Shown: positions 51,248 to 60,338 of the stretch, piece after piece
How the letters are laid out: each line of letters begins with the position of its first letter
Numbering within the stretch: the first letter of the stretch is position 1
DNA from: Heliomicrobium undosum
Lineage (GTDB): Bacteria > Bacillota > Desulfitobacteriia > Heliobacteriales > Heliobacteriaceae
Assembly: GCF_009877425.1 (NCBI RefSeq)
Contig: NZ_WXEY01000007.1
Coordinates: 62,001-126,000 of the forward strand
DNA length: 64,000 nt
Direction of reading: 5' to 3'
The notes under the pieces: model-generated
Database searches by the model: none
The model's input: the letters and a program-made list of their open reading frames with translations, nothing else
What the model was told of the DNA's origin: nothing
Made by a program: the position numbers and the translations under genes

Positions 51248-52648
51248 ATGGACTTCATCAAACTGCTGGACCAGATCGACAGCCTCGTCTGGGGCCCCCC
51301 CTTACTCATCCTGCTCGTCGGAACCGGCATCTTCCTGACCGTCCGGCTCGGCCTTCTGCAGGTCACCCGCCTGCCTCTGGCGCTCCGGTTGATCTTCACC
51401 GCCAAAAATGACGGCGACGGCGATGTGAACAGCTTCGGCGCCCTCTGCACGGCTCTCGCCGCCACTGTCGGAACGGGAAACATCGTCGGTGTGGCCACCG
51501 CCATCAAGGCAGGCGGACCAGGCGCCCTCTTCTGGATGTGGGTGGCCGCCTTCTTCGGCATGGCGACGAAATACGCCGAAGGCCTCCTGGCTGTCAAGTA
51601 CCGTTCCGTCGACGCCAACGGGCAGATCTCCGGCGGTCCCATGTACTACATCGTCAACGGCCTTGGCGCCAAGTACAAACCGCTCGCCGTCATGTTCGCC
51701 GCCAGCGGCGTCCTCGTCGCCTTTTTCGGCATCGGCACCTTCCCCCAGGTTAACGCTATCGTCACAGCCACAGAGTCGGGCCTTGGGGTCCCCATTCCGG
51801 TCACTGCCGCCGTTATCACCCTGCTTGTGGCGCTGATCACCTTGGGCGGCTTACAAAGCATCGCCAAGGTTTCTGAAAAGATCGTCCCCTTTATGGCCAT
51901 TTTCTACGTCCTCATCAGCATCGGCGTCCTCGTCGTCTACGCCGACCAACTGCCCCAAGCCATCCAATTGGTCATCAGCAGCGCCTTCACCGGCTCCGCC
52001 GCAGCCGGCGGCTTCCTCGGCGCTACGGTGATGATGGCGATCCGCAACGGCGTCGCCCGGGGCGTCTTCTCCAACGAATCGGGCCTCGGCAGCGCGCCCA
52101 TCGCCGCCGCAGCGGCCAAGACGAAGTGGCCGGCCGAACAGGGCCTCATCTCCATGACAGGCACCTTTATCGACACGATCATCATCTGCACCATGACCGG
52201 TCTGGTGCTCATCGTCACCGGCGCATGGTCGGGCGACTTGGCCGGATCGGCCATGACCCAGGCCGCCTTTGCCGCCGGCTTCCCTCTCCACGGCAAGGTC
52301 ATGCTGACGCTGGGGCTGGCCCTCTTCGCCTTCACCACCATCCTCGGCTGGAACTACTACGGCGAGCGCTGCTGCGAGTACCTCTTCGGCGTCAAGGGGA
52401 TCATGCCCTACCGGGTCATCTTCATCATCCTCGTCGCCGCCGGCGCCTTCCTGAAGCTCGAAGCCATCTGGCTCCTGGCTGACATCGTCAACGGCCTCAT
52501 GGCCATTCCCAACCTGATTGCCCTCCTCGGCCTCTCGGGCGTCGTCGTCGCCGAGACGAACCGCTACCTGAATCACCTGCGCGCGCAGGAGAAAGGGCGG
52601 GTCGCCCAGGGGCAAGGTTCATTGAAGCAGCGGGTTGCCGAGAAATAG
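51248..52648 (+). CDS. Alanine/glycine:cation symporter (AGCS family)
   Basis: The 466-residue protein has about eleven membrane segments and the AGCS signatures FGALCTALAATVGTGNIVGVATAI near the start and RGVFSNESGLGSAPIAAAAAK in the middle, which form the substrate and Na+ sites. It imports glycine or alanine with sodium. AAGGAG precedes the ATG at 51248. The tandem glycine riboswitch in its leader indicates that glycine is the physiological ligand and that the carrier is made when glycine is plentiful. It could also act in glycine export or clearance. Confidence 0.93.
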   Translation: MDFIKLLDQIDSLVWGPPLLILLVGTGIFLTVRLGLLQVTRLPLALRLIFTAKNDGDGDVNSFGALCTALAATVGTGNIVGVATAIKAGGPGALFWMWVAAFFGMATKYAEGLLAVKYRSVDANGQISGGPMYYIVNGLGAKYKPLAVMFAASGVLVAFFGIGTFPQVNAIVTATESGLGVPIPVTAAVITLLVALITLGGLQSIAKVSEKIVPFMAIFYVLISIGVLVVYADQLPQAIQLVISSAFTGSAAAGGFLGATVMMAIRNGVARGVFSNESGLGSAPIAAAAAKTKWPAEQGLISMTGTFIDTIIICTMTGLVLIVTGAWSGDLAGSAMTQAAFAAGFPLHGKVMLTLGLALFAFTTILGWNYYGERCCEYLFGVKGIMPYRVIFIILVAAGAFLKLEAIWLLADIVNGLMAIPNLIALLGLSGVVVAETNRYLNHLRAQEKGRVAQGQGSLKQRVAEK

Positions 52649-52715
52649 AATCCACTTGTGAAATTAGAACCCAGCAGTGAAATTAGGATCCGGAAGTGAA
52701 ATAGAATCCAAAAGG
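52649..52715. repeat. Imperfect tandem repeat after the AGCS gene
   Basis: Four units of about 19 bases start with GTGAAAT (GTGAAATTAGAACC, GTGAAATTAGGATCC, GTGAAATAGAATCC, GTGAAAAG) between the stop codon and the terminator. Confidence 0.6.
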
Positions 52716-52721
52716 TGAAAA

Positions 52722-52763
52722 GCCAAGTGCCGGCGCTGTTGCGCTGCACTTGGCTTTTTTCTA
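52722..52763 (+). terminator. Intrinsic terminator after the AGCS gene
   Basis: AAGCCAAGTG / CACTTGGCTT with an inner GCGC pairing, followed by TTTTTC. Confidence 0.88.
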
Positions 52764-52824
52764 TGGTATAGCGGGCTCGACCTGCGCGCCCGCTCCGCGC
52801 CGGTAATTGTCAGGCATGACGCCT

Positions 52825-53973
52825 TTACGCCGTGATAAAGTTCCAACCGTCGCTGATCGGCACGGCCTGCACTTTTTCAGCCAGAGAAGTCCAGATGATG
52901 TAGGTGTCTCCATGGTAGACGACGCCCTGAACATCCACGCCGCTGATGTTCATTAGGCCGTTGCCCTTGTAGGTGAAAGGCGTCTGGAACTCCTGCAGCG
53001 CCGTCCACACCACGTAGGTCTCGTTATTGACGACGATGCCGTCCATCCAGGGCTTGCCGTTGAGTTGGACCTTGATGGCCTGATAGCTGACGAAGTTCCA
53101 TCCGCCGTCGATGGCGACAGCCTCCACGTTTTTGGCAAGGGTGCTCCACAAGAGGTAGGTGTCGCCTCTGTAAACGACGCCTTGCACGTCGACGCCGTCG
53201 ATGGTCATGACGCCGTTGCCCTTGTACGCATGGGGGGTGTTGAAGGCCTGCAACGCCGTCCACACCACGTAGGTTTCGTCGTTGACGACGAGGCCGTCCG
53301 TCCAGGGTTGACCGTTGATCTGCACCTTTATCGCCGCATAAGTCGGCGTCGGATTGCCGCGCAGCGCGTCGAGAGAGACAGCGGCATTCATGTCCACATT
53401 GCCTGAGATGCCGTTGACTGCGCCTGAGTCGGTGTACTGCCACATGGTCCACTGCGTCCAGCCGGCAAAGTCGGGCGGCGCTGAAGAGGAGTAGTAGCTG
53501 AGCCAGAGGGGGATGTCGGAGAGTCCGCTGATCTGGTACATGTCAAAATACCATTTCCCCGTGTAGAGCAGGACCCTTTTGCCGGTCGCCTCGGCGATGA
53601 GGTTGATGAATGTGCGCGCCCAGTCGGCGAGATAGTCGCCGCTCAGGGCGCTGTTTTTCTGCGGCGGCGATTCCAGGTCGAGCACCGGCGCCAGATCGGT
53701 GGTGACCGAGTTCAACGCGGCGAGGAAGTTGTTCGCCTCGTCCGCCGCCGTATTATACTCCGGGTGGGCGTAGTGATAGGCGCCCACAGGGATGCCGGCT
53801 GCCCGCGCGTTGGTCACATGGGTCTGAAACATCGAGTCCTGTGTTCTCTGTCCCTCGGTGGCCTTGATGTAGGCGAAAGCGACGCCGCTGGCGCTCACCT
53901 CTGCCCAGTCGACCTGTTGTTGATAGCTGGAGACATCAATCCCGGTGATGTCTGCATTACAGCGTCCTTGCAT
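52825..53973 (-). CDS. Glycoside hydrolase family 25 (lysozyme-type) with two C-terminal repeats
   Basis: Residues 8-200 form a GH25 domain: GIDVSSYQQQVDW, AYIKATEGQ, GAYHYAHP, LAPVLDLESPP with the catalytic DxE pair, and YTGKWYFDMY. The enzyme type cleaves muramyl glycan strands. The C-terminal 170 residues are two copies of an 85-residue unit (AIKVQINGQPWTDGLVVNDETYVVWTALQ / AIKVQLNGKPWMDGIVVNNETYVVWTALQ) of the copper-amine-oxidase N-domain-like type found in wall proteins. There is no signal peptide, so it may work after lysis, in sporulation or through another export route. GGAGGGG precedes the ATG. Confidence 0.85.
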   Translation of the reverse strand: MQGRCNADITGIDVSSYQQQVDWAEVSASGVAFAYIKATEGQRTQDSMFQTHVTNARAAGIPVGAYHYAHPEYNTAADEANNFLAALNSVTTDLAPVLDLESPPQKNSALSGDYLADWARTFINLIAEATGKRVLLYTGKWYFDMYQISGLSDIPLWLSYYSSSAPPDFAGWTQWTMWQYTDSGAVNGISGNVDMNAAVSLDALRGNPTPTYAAIKVQINGQPWTDGLVVNDETYVVWTALQAFNTPHAYKGNGVMTIDGVDVQGVVYRGDTYLLWSTLAKNVEAVAIDGGWNFVSYQAIKVQLNGKPWMDGIVVNNETYVVWTALQEFQTPFTYKGNGLMNISGVDVQGVVYHGDTYIIWTSLAEKVQAVPISDGWNFITA

Positions 53974-54111
53974 GAAGACCCCTCCTTATAACCTTGCAGT
54001 GTCTTCCCAGAGCCCGTTCTCTTGGCCCCATTATAAGCAAGGACGCTGTCCCGTTGGTATCTTTTTCATGTCAAGATCAATCGGAAGAAGGTCAAAGCCG
54101 CGAAAGGACGG

Positions 54112-55650
54112 TTACGAAAGGAGGGCATCCTCCGCCCGATCCAAATCGAACCAGAACAGCACGCCGCCTGGCGCGTTTTCGGCGCCGTACCCGTTTTGGT
54201 GCATCCGCTGAATCGCCCGGACGACGGAGAGGCCGAGGCCGGTGCCGCCGTAAGCGCGGGTGCGGGCCTTGTCCACTTTGTAGAAACTGGTCCAGATCTG
54301 ATCGAGCGCCTCCTCGGGGATCCCTTTTCCTGAGTTGAAGAGGGTGACCCGGATCTTGTTTTGACGGGGAAAGACGCGCAGGGTCAATTGGTGGGGAGGG
54401 GCGATGTGGTGGATGGCGTTGGTGAGGTAATTGACCAGCACCTGTTCCATCCGCTCCTTGTCAGCGTCAGCGATCAGGCCGGCCTCTCCGTCGACAGACC
54501 AGTCGATCTGCCGTTCCCGCAGCAAGGGGGCGAATTTTTCTACGACCGACTCCGCCCAGGCGACGGTATCGAAAGTGCTCCGGTCGAGATGAAACTGGCC
54601 TGATTCGATCTGAGAGAGGTCGAGCAGTTCCATGACCAGTTTGTTCATCTTGCGCGACTCGTCCATGATGACGTCACAGTAGTAGTTACGGCTCTCTTCA
54701 TCATCGGCCACGTTCACTTTCAGGCCTTCCGCGTAGCCCTGGATCAAGGCGATCGGCGTTTTCAGTTCATGGGAGACATTGGAGATGAACTCCTTGCGCA
54801 TCTCATCGATCTTTCGTTCGCGCTCGATATCGGTCTGCAACTGGGCGTTTCTATCTTGCAGTTCTGTGATGGAACGGCTCAACTGGTCGGAGAGGGAATT
54901 GATGCTCTCCGCCAGTTGGCCCAACTCGTCGCGGCTGTCGGCGGTCACTTTTTTCTGAAAATCCAGCTTGGCCATGCGCCGGGCGATGTCGTTCATCTCC
55001 AGGATGGGCTGGGTGAACCGCCTGGCATAGAAGAAGACGATGACGTTGCCGAGGAGGAGGGTGATCAGACCCGTAAAGAGGAAAAAACGGTTGGCCACAG
55101 CGGCGCTTTCCTGAATGGCCGCCAAGGGAGTGCTGAGGATAAGATAGTATCCGTTCGGGAGTTGGCTGACGGCATTAAGGAATTGGGTATGCAGCCGCGG
55201 ATCTTCCCGGACTTCCATGAACACCTCGCCTTTTTCCAACTGTTCGCGCCCCGATTCGACGGCCTGTCTGAGCAAGAAAAGCTGCTGGTCTCGCGGCTTT
55301 GCCGGACGAAGCGGAGGGAGGGGAGAGGCTGGGCGCTTGTCTGCTTGTTCAGGATCGCCTTCAGGCGGCGGGCCGGGAAAGGTGCTGTACAGGATGTTCA
55401 TGTTCGCGTCGGTGAGGGTGCTGCTGATCGCTCTGTTGCGTTCCAACCGTTCCATGGCTGTCCACAGATCAGCGGAATCCTCCTGGACCAGCGCCGCCAC
55501 GATCCGGCTGTGCTCGCGCAGGTCAGCCGTTTTTTTGTGGATGTAGTACCTTCCCAGGCTGGTGTTGACGAGAACGGAGGAAAGCAAAATAAAGAAGAGG
55601 ATCAGACCGCTCATGGCCAGAAAGAGCCGGAGCTTGATGGAGTGTTTCAT
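54112..55650 (-). CDS. Membrane sensor histidine kinase
   Basis: The 512-residue protein has a first membrane segment (LFLAMSGLILFFILLSSVLV), an extracytoplasmic domain of about 150 residues, a second membrane segment (FFLFTGLITLLLGNVIVFFYA), a HAMP domain, the phospho-acceptor box NVSHELKTPIALIQGYAEGL (about residue 297) and the ATPase boxes ([40 protein letters not shown]). Its ATG overlaps the stop of the response regulator gene, so the two form a coupled pair. It belongs to the VanS/PhoR-like group. Confidence 0.9.
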   Translation of the reverse strand: MKHSIKLRLFLAMSGLILFFILLSSVLVNTSLGRYYIHKKTADLREHSRIVAALVQEDSADLWTAMERLERNRAISSTLTDANMNILYSTFPGPPPEGDPEQADKRPASPLPPLRPAKPRDQQLFLLRQAVESGREQLEKGEVFMEVREDPRLHTQFLNAVSQLPNGYYLILSTPLAAIQESAAVANRFFLFTGLITLLLGNVIVFFYARRFTQPILEMNDIARRMAKLDFQKKVTADSRDELGQLAESINSLSDQLSRSITELQDRNAQLQTDIERERKIDEMRKEFISNVSHELKTPIALIQGYAEGLKVNVADDEESRNYYCDVIMDESRKMNKLVMELLDLSQIESGQFHLDRSTFDTVAWAESVVEKFAPLLRERQIDWSVDGEAGLIADADKERMEQVLVNYLTNAIHHIAPPHQLTLRVFPRQNKIRVTLFNSGKGIPEEALDQIWTSFYKVDKARTRAYGGTGLGLSVVRAIQRMHQNGYGAENAPGGVLFWFDLDRAEDALLS

Positions 55651-56321
55651 GGCTGAACCTCAAAGCGGTAACCGAGGCCCCGCACCGTCTGGATGTGGCG
55701 GCCGGCGTCACCGAGCTTCAGGCGCAGTTTTTTGACATGGGTGTCCACGGTCCGGGCGTCGCCGAAGTAGTCGTAATCCCAGACGGCGTTGAGCACCTGT
55801 TCTCGGCTGAGGGCTTTGCCGGCGTTTTCGGCCAGGTGCAGGAGGAGGTCAAACTCCTTTGGCGTCAGATCGATGCGCTCCGCCTTGACTGTGACGATGC
55901 GGCCGGTCACATCGATGGCGAGGTCGCCGGCGGTGAGGATGTCCTTCTGGTTGTCTTCCAGGCGCCGGAGGAGGGCTTGCACCCGCGCGACCAGGATGCG
56001 AGGGCTGAAAGGTTTCGTCACATACTCATCAGCGCCGAGATCGAAGCCGAAGAGTTCATCCACTTCCTCCGCTTTGGCAGTCAGCATGATCACAGGGACA
56101 CGCGACTGCTTGCGGATTTCCCGGCAAACAGCCCAGCCGTCGTAGCCGGGCATCATCACATCCAGAATGACCAGATCGAAGGGTTCTGAAAAGAACAGTT
56201 CCAGCGCTGCTTTGCCGTCTTCAGCCTCTGTGATGAGAAAGCCTTTCTTTTTTAAAAAATCCCCGACCAGCTTGCGCATACGCAGTTCGTCATCAGCGAT
56301 TAAGATCCGTTTTGCTGCCAT
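55647..56321 (-). CDS. OmpR-family response regulator
   Basis: The 224-residue protein has a receiver domain (ILIADDELRMRKLV, LVILDVMMPGYDG with phospho-acceptor Asp, LTAKAEEVD, ADEYVTKPFSPRILVARV) and a winged-helix output domain (LTPKEFDLLLHLAENAGKALSREQVLNAVWDYDYFGDARTVDTHVKKLRLKLG). I use the ATG at 56321 with AGGAGTTG upstream; an in-frame extension to 56366 is not supported. It is followed by its kinase and preceded by the secreted repeat protein gene on the same strand, 114 bases upstream. Confidence 0.9.
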   Translation of the reverse strand: MAAKRILIADDELRMRKLVGDFLKKKGFLITEAEDGKAALELFFSEPFDLVILDVMMPGYDGWAVCREIRKQSRVPVIMLTAKAEEVDELFGFDLGADEYVTKPFSPRILVARVQALLRRLEDNQKDILTAGDLAIDVTGRIVTVKAERIDLTPKEFDLLLHLAENAGKALSREQVLNAVWDYDYFGDARTVDTHVKKLRLKLGDAGRHIQTVRGLGYRFEVQP

Positions 56322-56435
56322 GGGGACAACTCCTTTGCGGCCTCCGGCCGGCTGATTTGTCCGCAAGGGAAAGATGCCCCATAAGGCAAGCCCTATGGAG
56401 CACCGTTTCCGTTGACGGGTTATTTGCTTATCCGG

Positions 56436-57404
56436 TTAATTCGACGCGCCGGCCTGGGCGTCCTCTATCACCGGGGCGGGTTGACCGAGAAGCCCCGGTT
56501 GGGGCGGGACGGGAGGGAGCGTTTTAAGGAAAGCGTCGGCCTGTTCCTGGGTGATCGTTCCGGCGTCGACGAGCGGCTGCAGCAATTCGGCCGGTTTGTC
56601 CATCGGCTGCTTTGCCGTTCCGGGTTGCGGCGGGAAGGTCTTTAGGACGGTTTCAGCCTGTTCTTGCGTGAGCGTGCCGTCGGAGACGAGTTGGTTGATG
56701 ATCTCCTCATGTTTCGGCCGTTGCCCTTGTTTCGTGGCATCCGGCTTGGGCGGAAGGGCGTTCAGGATCGCATCGGCCTGTTCCTGTGTGAAGGTACCGG
56801 CCGTAACCAGTTGGTTCAGGATGGTGTCGAACTGAGGCGGGGCTTTCCGGTCAGGTCTGGCCGGGAGGGCCTTGAAGAATGCGTCGGCCTGTTCCTGCGT
56901 GATCGTTCCGTCGTCAACGAATTTCTTGATCAATTCCTGAGGTCCCAAGGGGCGTGTGGGCAGCGCGTTGGTGATGGCGTCCAGTTGGGCCTGGGTGAGC
57001 GTACTGTCGCTGACCAGTTGCTGCAGTTGTTCTTCCGGCCGCTGGGGCGGCTTGGGCATGACAGCGGCGATGGCGTCTGCTTGGGCTTGGGTCAGTGTTC
57101 CAGCCGCAACCATTTGGCTGAGCGATGATTCCGGTCTCTGTCCTCGCTCGGGGCGGGCCCCCATTTTTCCGGTCGAACCGGGAACGCCGAAGCCGGAGCC
57201 GCCGGACCCAGGTCCGCCGAGAGGACCGCGGTGCAACCTGCCGCCGCCGGTCGCGTCTGCGGAGGCGCCAAAGGGAGCGCGGGGGGAGGGGGCGCCGCCA
57301 GAAACCTGCGAGAGGTCGGCCGCATAGGCCGTACCGACGGAGAGCAACAGGGCGCCTCCGGCGATCAAGCCAAACACCTTTTTCGATAACACTTGAGACT
57401 TCAT
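56436..57404 (-). CDS. Secreted protein with six GTxTQEQAD repeats
   Basis: After a signal peptide (VFGLIAGGALLLSVGTAYA) and a Gly/Pro-rich linker (about residues 45-80) the 322-residue protein has six repeats of 37-40 residues: (Q/N)xLVxxGTxTQEQADAxLxALP followed by a Pro-rich hinge. Each repeat could form two helices. The gene lies upstream of, and on the same strand as, the response regulator and kinase genes, so it may be their target or a signal-modulating partner. The ATG at 57404 follows AAAGGAG. No known family is identified; it shares the short repeat core with the protein encoded at 33070. Confidence 0.7.
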   Translation of the reverse strand: MKSQVLSKKVFGLIAGGALLLSVGTAYAADLSQVSGGAPSPRAPFGASADATGGGRLHRGPLGGPGSGGSGFGVPGSTGKMGARPERGQRPESSLSQMVAAGTLTQAQADAIAAVMPKPPQRPEEQLQQLVSDSTLTQAQLDAITNALPTRPLGPQELIKKFVDDGTITQEQADAFFKALPARPDRKAPPQFDTILNQLVTAGTFTQEQADAILNALPPKPDATKQGQRPKHEEIINQLVSDGTLTQEQAETVLKTFPPQPGTAKQPMDKPAELLQPLVDAGTITQEQADAFLKTLPPVPPQPGLLGQPAPVIEDAQAGASN

Positions 57405-57637
57405 GGTCATTCTCCTTTCATTCATCCCTGTTATTCGTATCGGTGGCGTGATTTGATGGTCTTATTGTACAGCGCCTTTGTGTCCGAACTGTGAACGGCA
57501 GGTGAACGTTTCTGAATGAAAGGTTTTGCTACGAACAGATGGAAAAAAGATATGACCTTTGTATTCTCGATCATCCAGACAGGAATAAATGGCATGGATG
57601 TCAAATAAATGGAACAAAAATGGAAGAGGTGTTGTCT

Positions 57638-58792
57638 ATGAGGGTACTGTCGGGTATAGGGCAAAAGACGCTGTCCCTGCTGCTGATCCTGCTGCTTTTG
57701 TTCGGGATCACCGCCCCTGCCGGAGCTGTGGAACCGAAAAAAGCGCTGCAGGATTACTTCGTAGAGAGCCTGACCAAAGATTCGGGTGATGTTGCCACTG
57801 CAAAGGGACAGATTCGATTCGAGGAAATATCCTTTACGTTCAAAACGAATGCGCCAAGGGATCCCTTCAATGAAGCCTTTTCCCAGCATTTAAACGGAGC
57901 CGTGCTGGATTATGACCTGGGATTCGATATGAAAAACCGGATGGCTTACGTTTCCCTGTCCTTTTCGAACCGCCTAGTCAAACTTCCCCTTAATGTTTAC
58001 ATAATGCCGGACCAAATCGTCGTCGATCTTGATTCCGTAAGAAAACTGGCGGCTCAGATCGATCCGAAGGATGCGGCCCGGATTCCGGCCGACAAAAAGT
58101 ATCTTGTCTCCTCACCCAAGGATAAAAAGGAAATGGACGATTTCTGGAATAACCTGGTCAAGGCGCAGAAACAGTCTACACCTGATGCCAAGTCACGGGA
58201 AGCCGTCATTGATATGATCGGCCTGTTTATCCGCGCCTTGCCGGACCAGACAGTCAGGGAGTTTGAAAATCAGGCCGTAGGGATACGTCTTGGTCACAAC
58301 GATTTGGTGCCCTACCTGTCTTCCCTGATCAAGATCGTGGCAGAGAATCCGGACAAAATGGAAAAGTTGGACAAAGCGCTGATGGAACGGTCATCTCTAC
58401 CCCAGAAACAGGCAGCAAAACCGAAACTCCCTGATCCGGCTGAAATTAAGAAAAAGCTCGAAGAGTTTCGCTCGGAATTGGATCGCTCCTTTCACCTTCA
58501 TGAGTACACCCTCATCAAGGGACCGAGGAAAGGAAACAGCTTCCGCAGCCTCAACCGGATAGACATAGAGATGTTCGATATTGACAAGAAGGGAATGACA
58601 GGCCGGTTCCAAATCGAACTGGAAAACTGGGATACCTACGATCAACCGCTTGACCATGCATTCCCCTCGTTGACCAACTCGAACCAAATCCCCTTCGAGG
58701 AATTTGACCGGCGCATGAAGGCGCAGAAGGCTCCGGAAAAGGCTCCGAAAAAGGCTACGCAGCAAACTACGCAAAAGGCTGCTCGCCCATAA
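57638..58792 (+). CDS. Secreted or membrane-anchored protein of unknown function
   Basis: The 384-residue protein has a signal peptide (LLLILLLLFGITAPAGA) and no further membrane segment. The mature part mixes beta-rich sequence (GQIRFEEISFTFKTNAP, MAYVSLSFSNRLVKLPLNVYIMPDQIVVDL) with charged helices and ends in a Lys/Ala/Thr-rich tail (EKAPKKATQQTTQKAA) that may bind the wall. I do not recognise a family. GAGGTG lies 7 bases before the ATG at 57638; the in-frame ATG at 57539 is unsupported. It is divergent from the two-component operon. Confidence 0.6.
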   Translation: MRVLSGIGQKTLSLLLILLLLFGITAPAGAVEPKKALQDYFVESLTKDSGDVATAKGQIRFEEISFTFKTNAPRDPFNEAFSQHLNGAVLDYDLGFDMKNRMAYVSLSFSNRLVKLPLNVYIMPDQIVVDLDSVRKLAAQIDPKDAARIPADKKYLVSSPKDKKEMDDFWNNLVKAQKQSTPDAKSREAVIDMIGLFIRALPDQTVREFENQAVGIRLGHNDLVPYLSSLIKIVAENPDKMEKLDKALMERSSLPQKQAAKPKLPDPAEIKKKLEEFRSELDRSFHLHEYTLIKGPRKGNSFRSLNRIDIEMFDIDKKGMTGRFQIELENWDTYDQPLDHAFPSLTNSNQIPFEEFDRRMKAQKAPEKAPKKATQQTTQKAARP

Positions 58793-58807
58793 GTGTGTAA
58801 AAAAGAA

Positions 58808-58852
58808 ACCTGCAGCAAACGGTTTCCATCGTTTGCTGCAGGCTCTTTTTCA
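58808..58852 (+). terminator. Intrinsic terminator
   Basis: CCTGCAGCAAACG / CGTTTGCTGCAGG with an eight-base loop, followed by CTCTTTTT. It separates two convergent genes. Confidence 0.88.
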
Positions 58853-58869
58853 GGTTCTCACAGATAAAC

Positions 58870-60090
58870 TTATAGCCCTCTCCGGCTCAGCGGACTGACG
58901 AGCGCGTCGGAGTCATCATCATTGCTTCTCGTCGGATAGCCGTGCTTTTTCCGCAGGTAGCTGATCTCCTGGAGCCCGCAGCCCTCTGAATCACAGTCGA
59001 CACATTCCAGGCAGTGGGTGAAGTCAAATCCGGCCGTGAAGGGGCAGACGGCGATGCAGTTGGCGCAACTGTGACCGTTTTCCTGCCAGAAGCGCAGGCA
59101 GGCTTCCGCGTCGATGGTCCACTTTTCCACGCCGGGGTTGTTATTGGCGCAGGCGACCTCGAAGGACGGTTCTCCGGCGCTGATCGACTTCGACGGGCAA
59201 TGATCCACACAGGCCAGACAGTTGCGGCAAAAACGGGCGATGCCGAAATCGACGGGAGAATCGGCGAGGAGGGGCATATTCGTCAACACCTTGCACAGTC
59301 GCACGTTGGAACCAAACTCCGGCGTGATCAGCAAACCGTGCCGGCCCAGTTCGCCGAGCCCGGCGTCGATGGCCAGGGGGATGCTCAACGCCGTGTCGTT
59401 CATACAGGGGATGGCCGTATAACCGAGGGAGCGGATGAACTCCGCAAGCGATACAGCGGAGATAGCCATGCGTGAATAACCCAGCGAGGCGGCGGTGCTA
59501 CTGGCTGCGGCCGGGGAGGCTTCGATCAACTCCTGGTTCATCGCCACGGCGATCACGATGGCCGTCTGCACGGAGGCGGGGATGACGAAGCGGTCCCTTT
59601 CTTCGGAAGGGTCGTCGGCATTCTCGAAGACGAAAGGCTTCTCCAGGTCCTCTGCGTAGACCCACTTCGAATCCAGCCGGGCCACCCCCACCAGGTCGGC
59701 GCCGTACAGGCGCGCCTGCGCCTTCACGATTCGCGTCATGTCGCCGGCGCCGGCCTCCCATTTCCTGTGACGGAGCGGTTCGGGAACGAAGAGGGGGTTC
59801 CAGGCTAAAAAACGGCTGTTCGGAAAACCGTAGGAGCCCAGGATCAGATTGAGCGCGTTCGCGCCCAGGTCGGCGGCGTAGTCCAGCCGGCTGTTTCCCG
59901 GGACATCGCTGTAGATGTTTGCCATCATGTTGGCAAACATCTTTTCCGTAAAGTGCAGGATGCCCTTCTTGCCTGTGTCTTGCATGCCCACGGTGACAAA
60001 GGCCTGGTTTTCCACAGAAAAACGCCGGTAACGGCTTTCGTCGATGCGGTGAGCGGGGTCTTTGCGGTGATGGCGCTCTCTTGGAATCAT
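58870..60090 (-). CDS. Reductive dehalogenase-like iron-sulfur/corrinoid protein
   Basis: The 406-residue protein has the RdhA-type C-terminal iron-sulfur pattern: CRNCLACVDHCPSKSI and, after a linker with KWTIDAEACLRFWQENG, CANCIAVCPF. A catalytic/corrinoid-binding region lies in the middle (SRMAISAVSLAEFIRSLGYTAIPCMNDTALSIPLAIDAGLGELGRHGLLITPEFG), as in reductive dehalogenases and related epoxyqueuosine reductases. There is no twin-arginine signal and no RdhB membrane anchor gene nearby, so it is probably cytoplasmic. True dehalogenase activity is uncertain. The ATG at 60090 follows GAGGGGG; the upstream in-frame extension is unsupported. Confidence 0.78.
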   Translation of the reverse strand: MIPRERHHRKDPAHRIDESRYRRFSVENQAFVTVGMQDTGKKGILHFTEKMFANMMANIYSDVPGNSRLDYAADLGANALNLILGSYGFPNSRFLAWNPLFVPEPLRHRKWEAGAGDMTRIVKAQARLYGADLVGVARLDSKWVYAEDLEKPFVFENADDPSEERDRFVIPASVQTAIVIAVAMNQELIEASPAAASSTAASLGYSRMAISAVSLAEFIRSLGYTAIPCMNDTALSIPLAIDAGLGELGRHGLLITPEFGSNVRLCKVLTNMPLLADSPVDFGIARFCRNCLACVDHCPSKSISAGEPSFEVACANNNPGVEKWTIDAEACLRFWQENGHSCANCIAVCPFTAGFDFTHCLECVDCDSEGCGLQEISYLRKKHGYPTRSNDDDSDALVSPLSRRGL

Positions 60091-60230
60091 GCCTGTTCCC
60101 CCTCGACGAAGAAGTCTGTCTGACGCAAAGGACGATTCAATATACTTCAATACTTCGACAAAAATAACAAACTCCTGCTTGTTCTGAAGGGGAATTTGCA
60201 CATAGGGTTCCGGCAGACTGCAAAGGAACA

Positions 60231-60267
60231 AAAAAACCCCGGGGTGATACACCCCAGGGGTTTTTTG
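60231..60267. terminator. Bidirectional terminator downstream of mop
   Basis: AAAACCCC / GGGGTTTT with an inner GGGGTG/CACCCC stem, flanked by A on the left and T on the right. It ends the leftward modA-mop transcript. Confidence 0.85.
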
Positions 60268-60338
60268 AAGTAACCTGCGATTGCTGCTGGGACGGCAACG
60301 GCCTCCAATCCTAGCGAAGGGGTTCGAGGGAGTGCCGG

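Noticed and set aside
52649-52715. CRISPR-like array
   Set aside because: Four short, imperfect 19-base units without distinct spacers or cas genes; a simple tandem repeat explains it.
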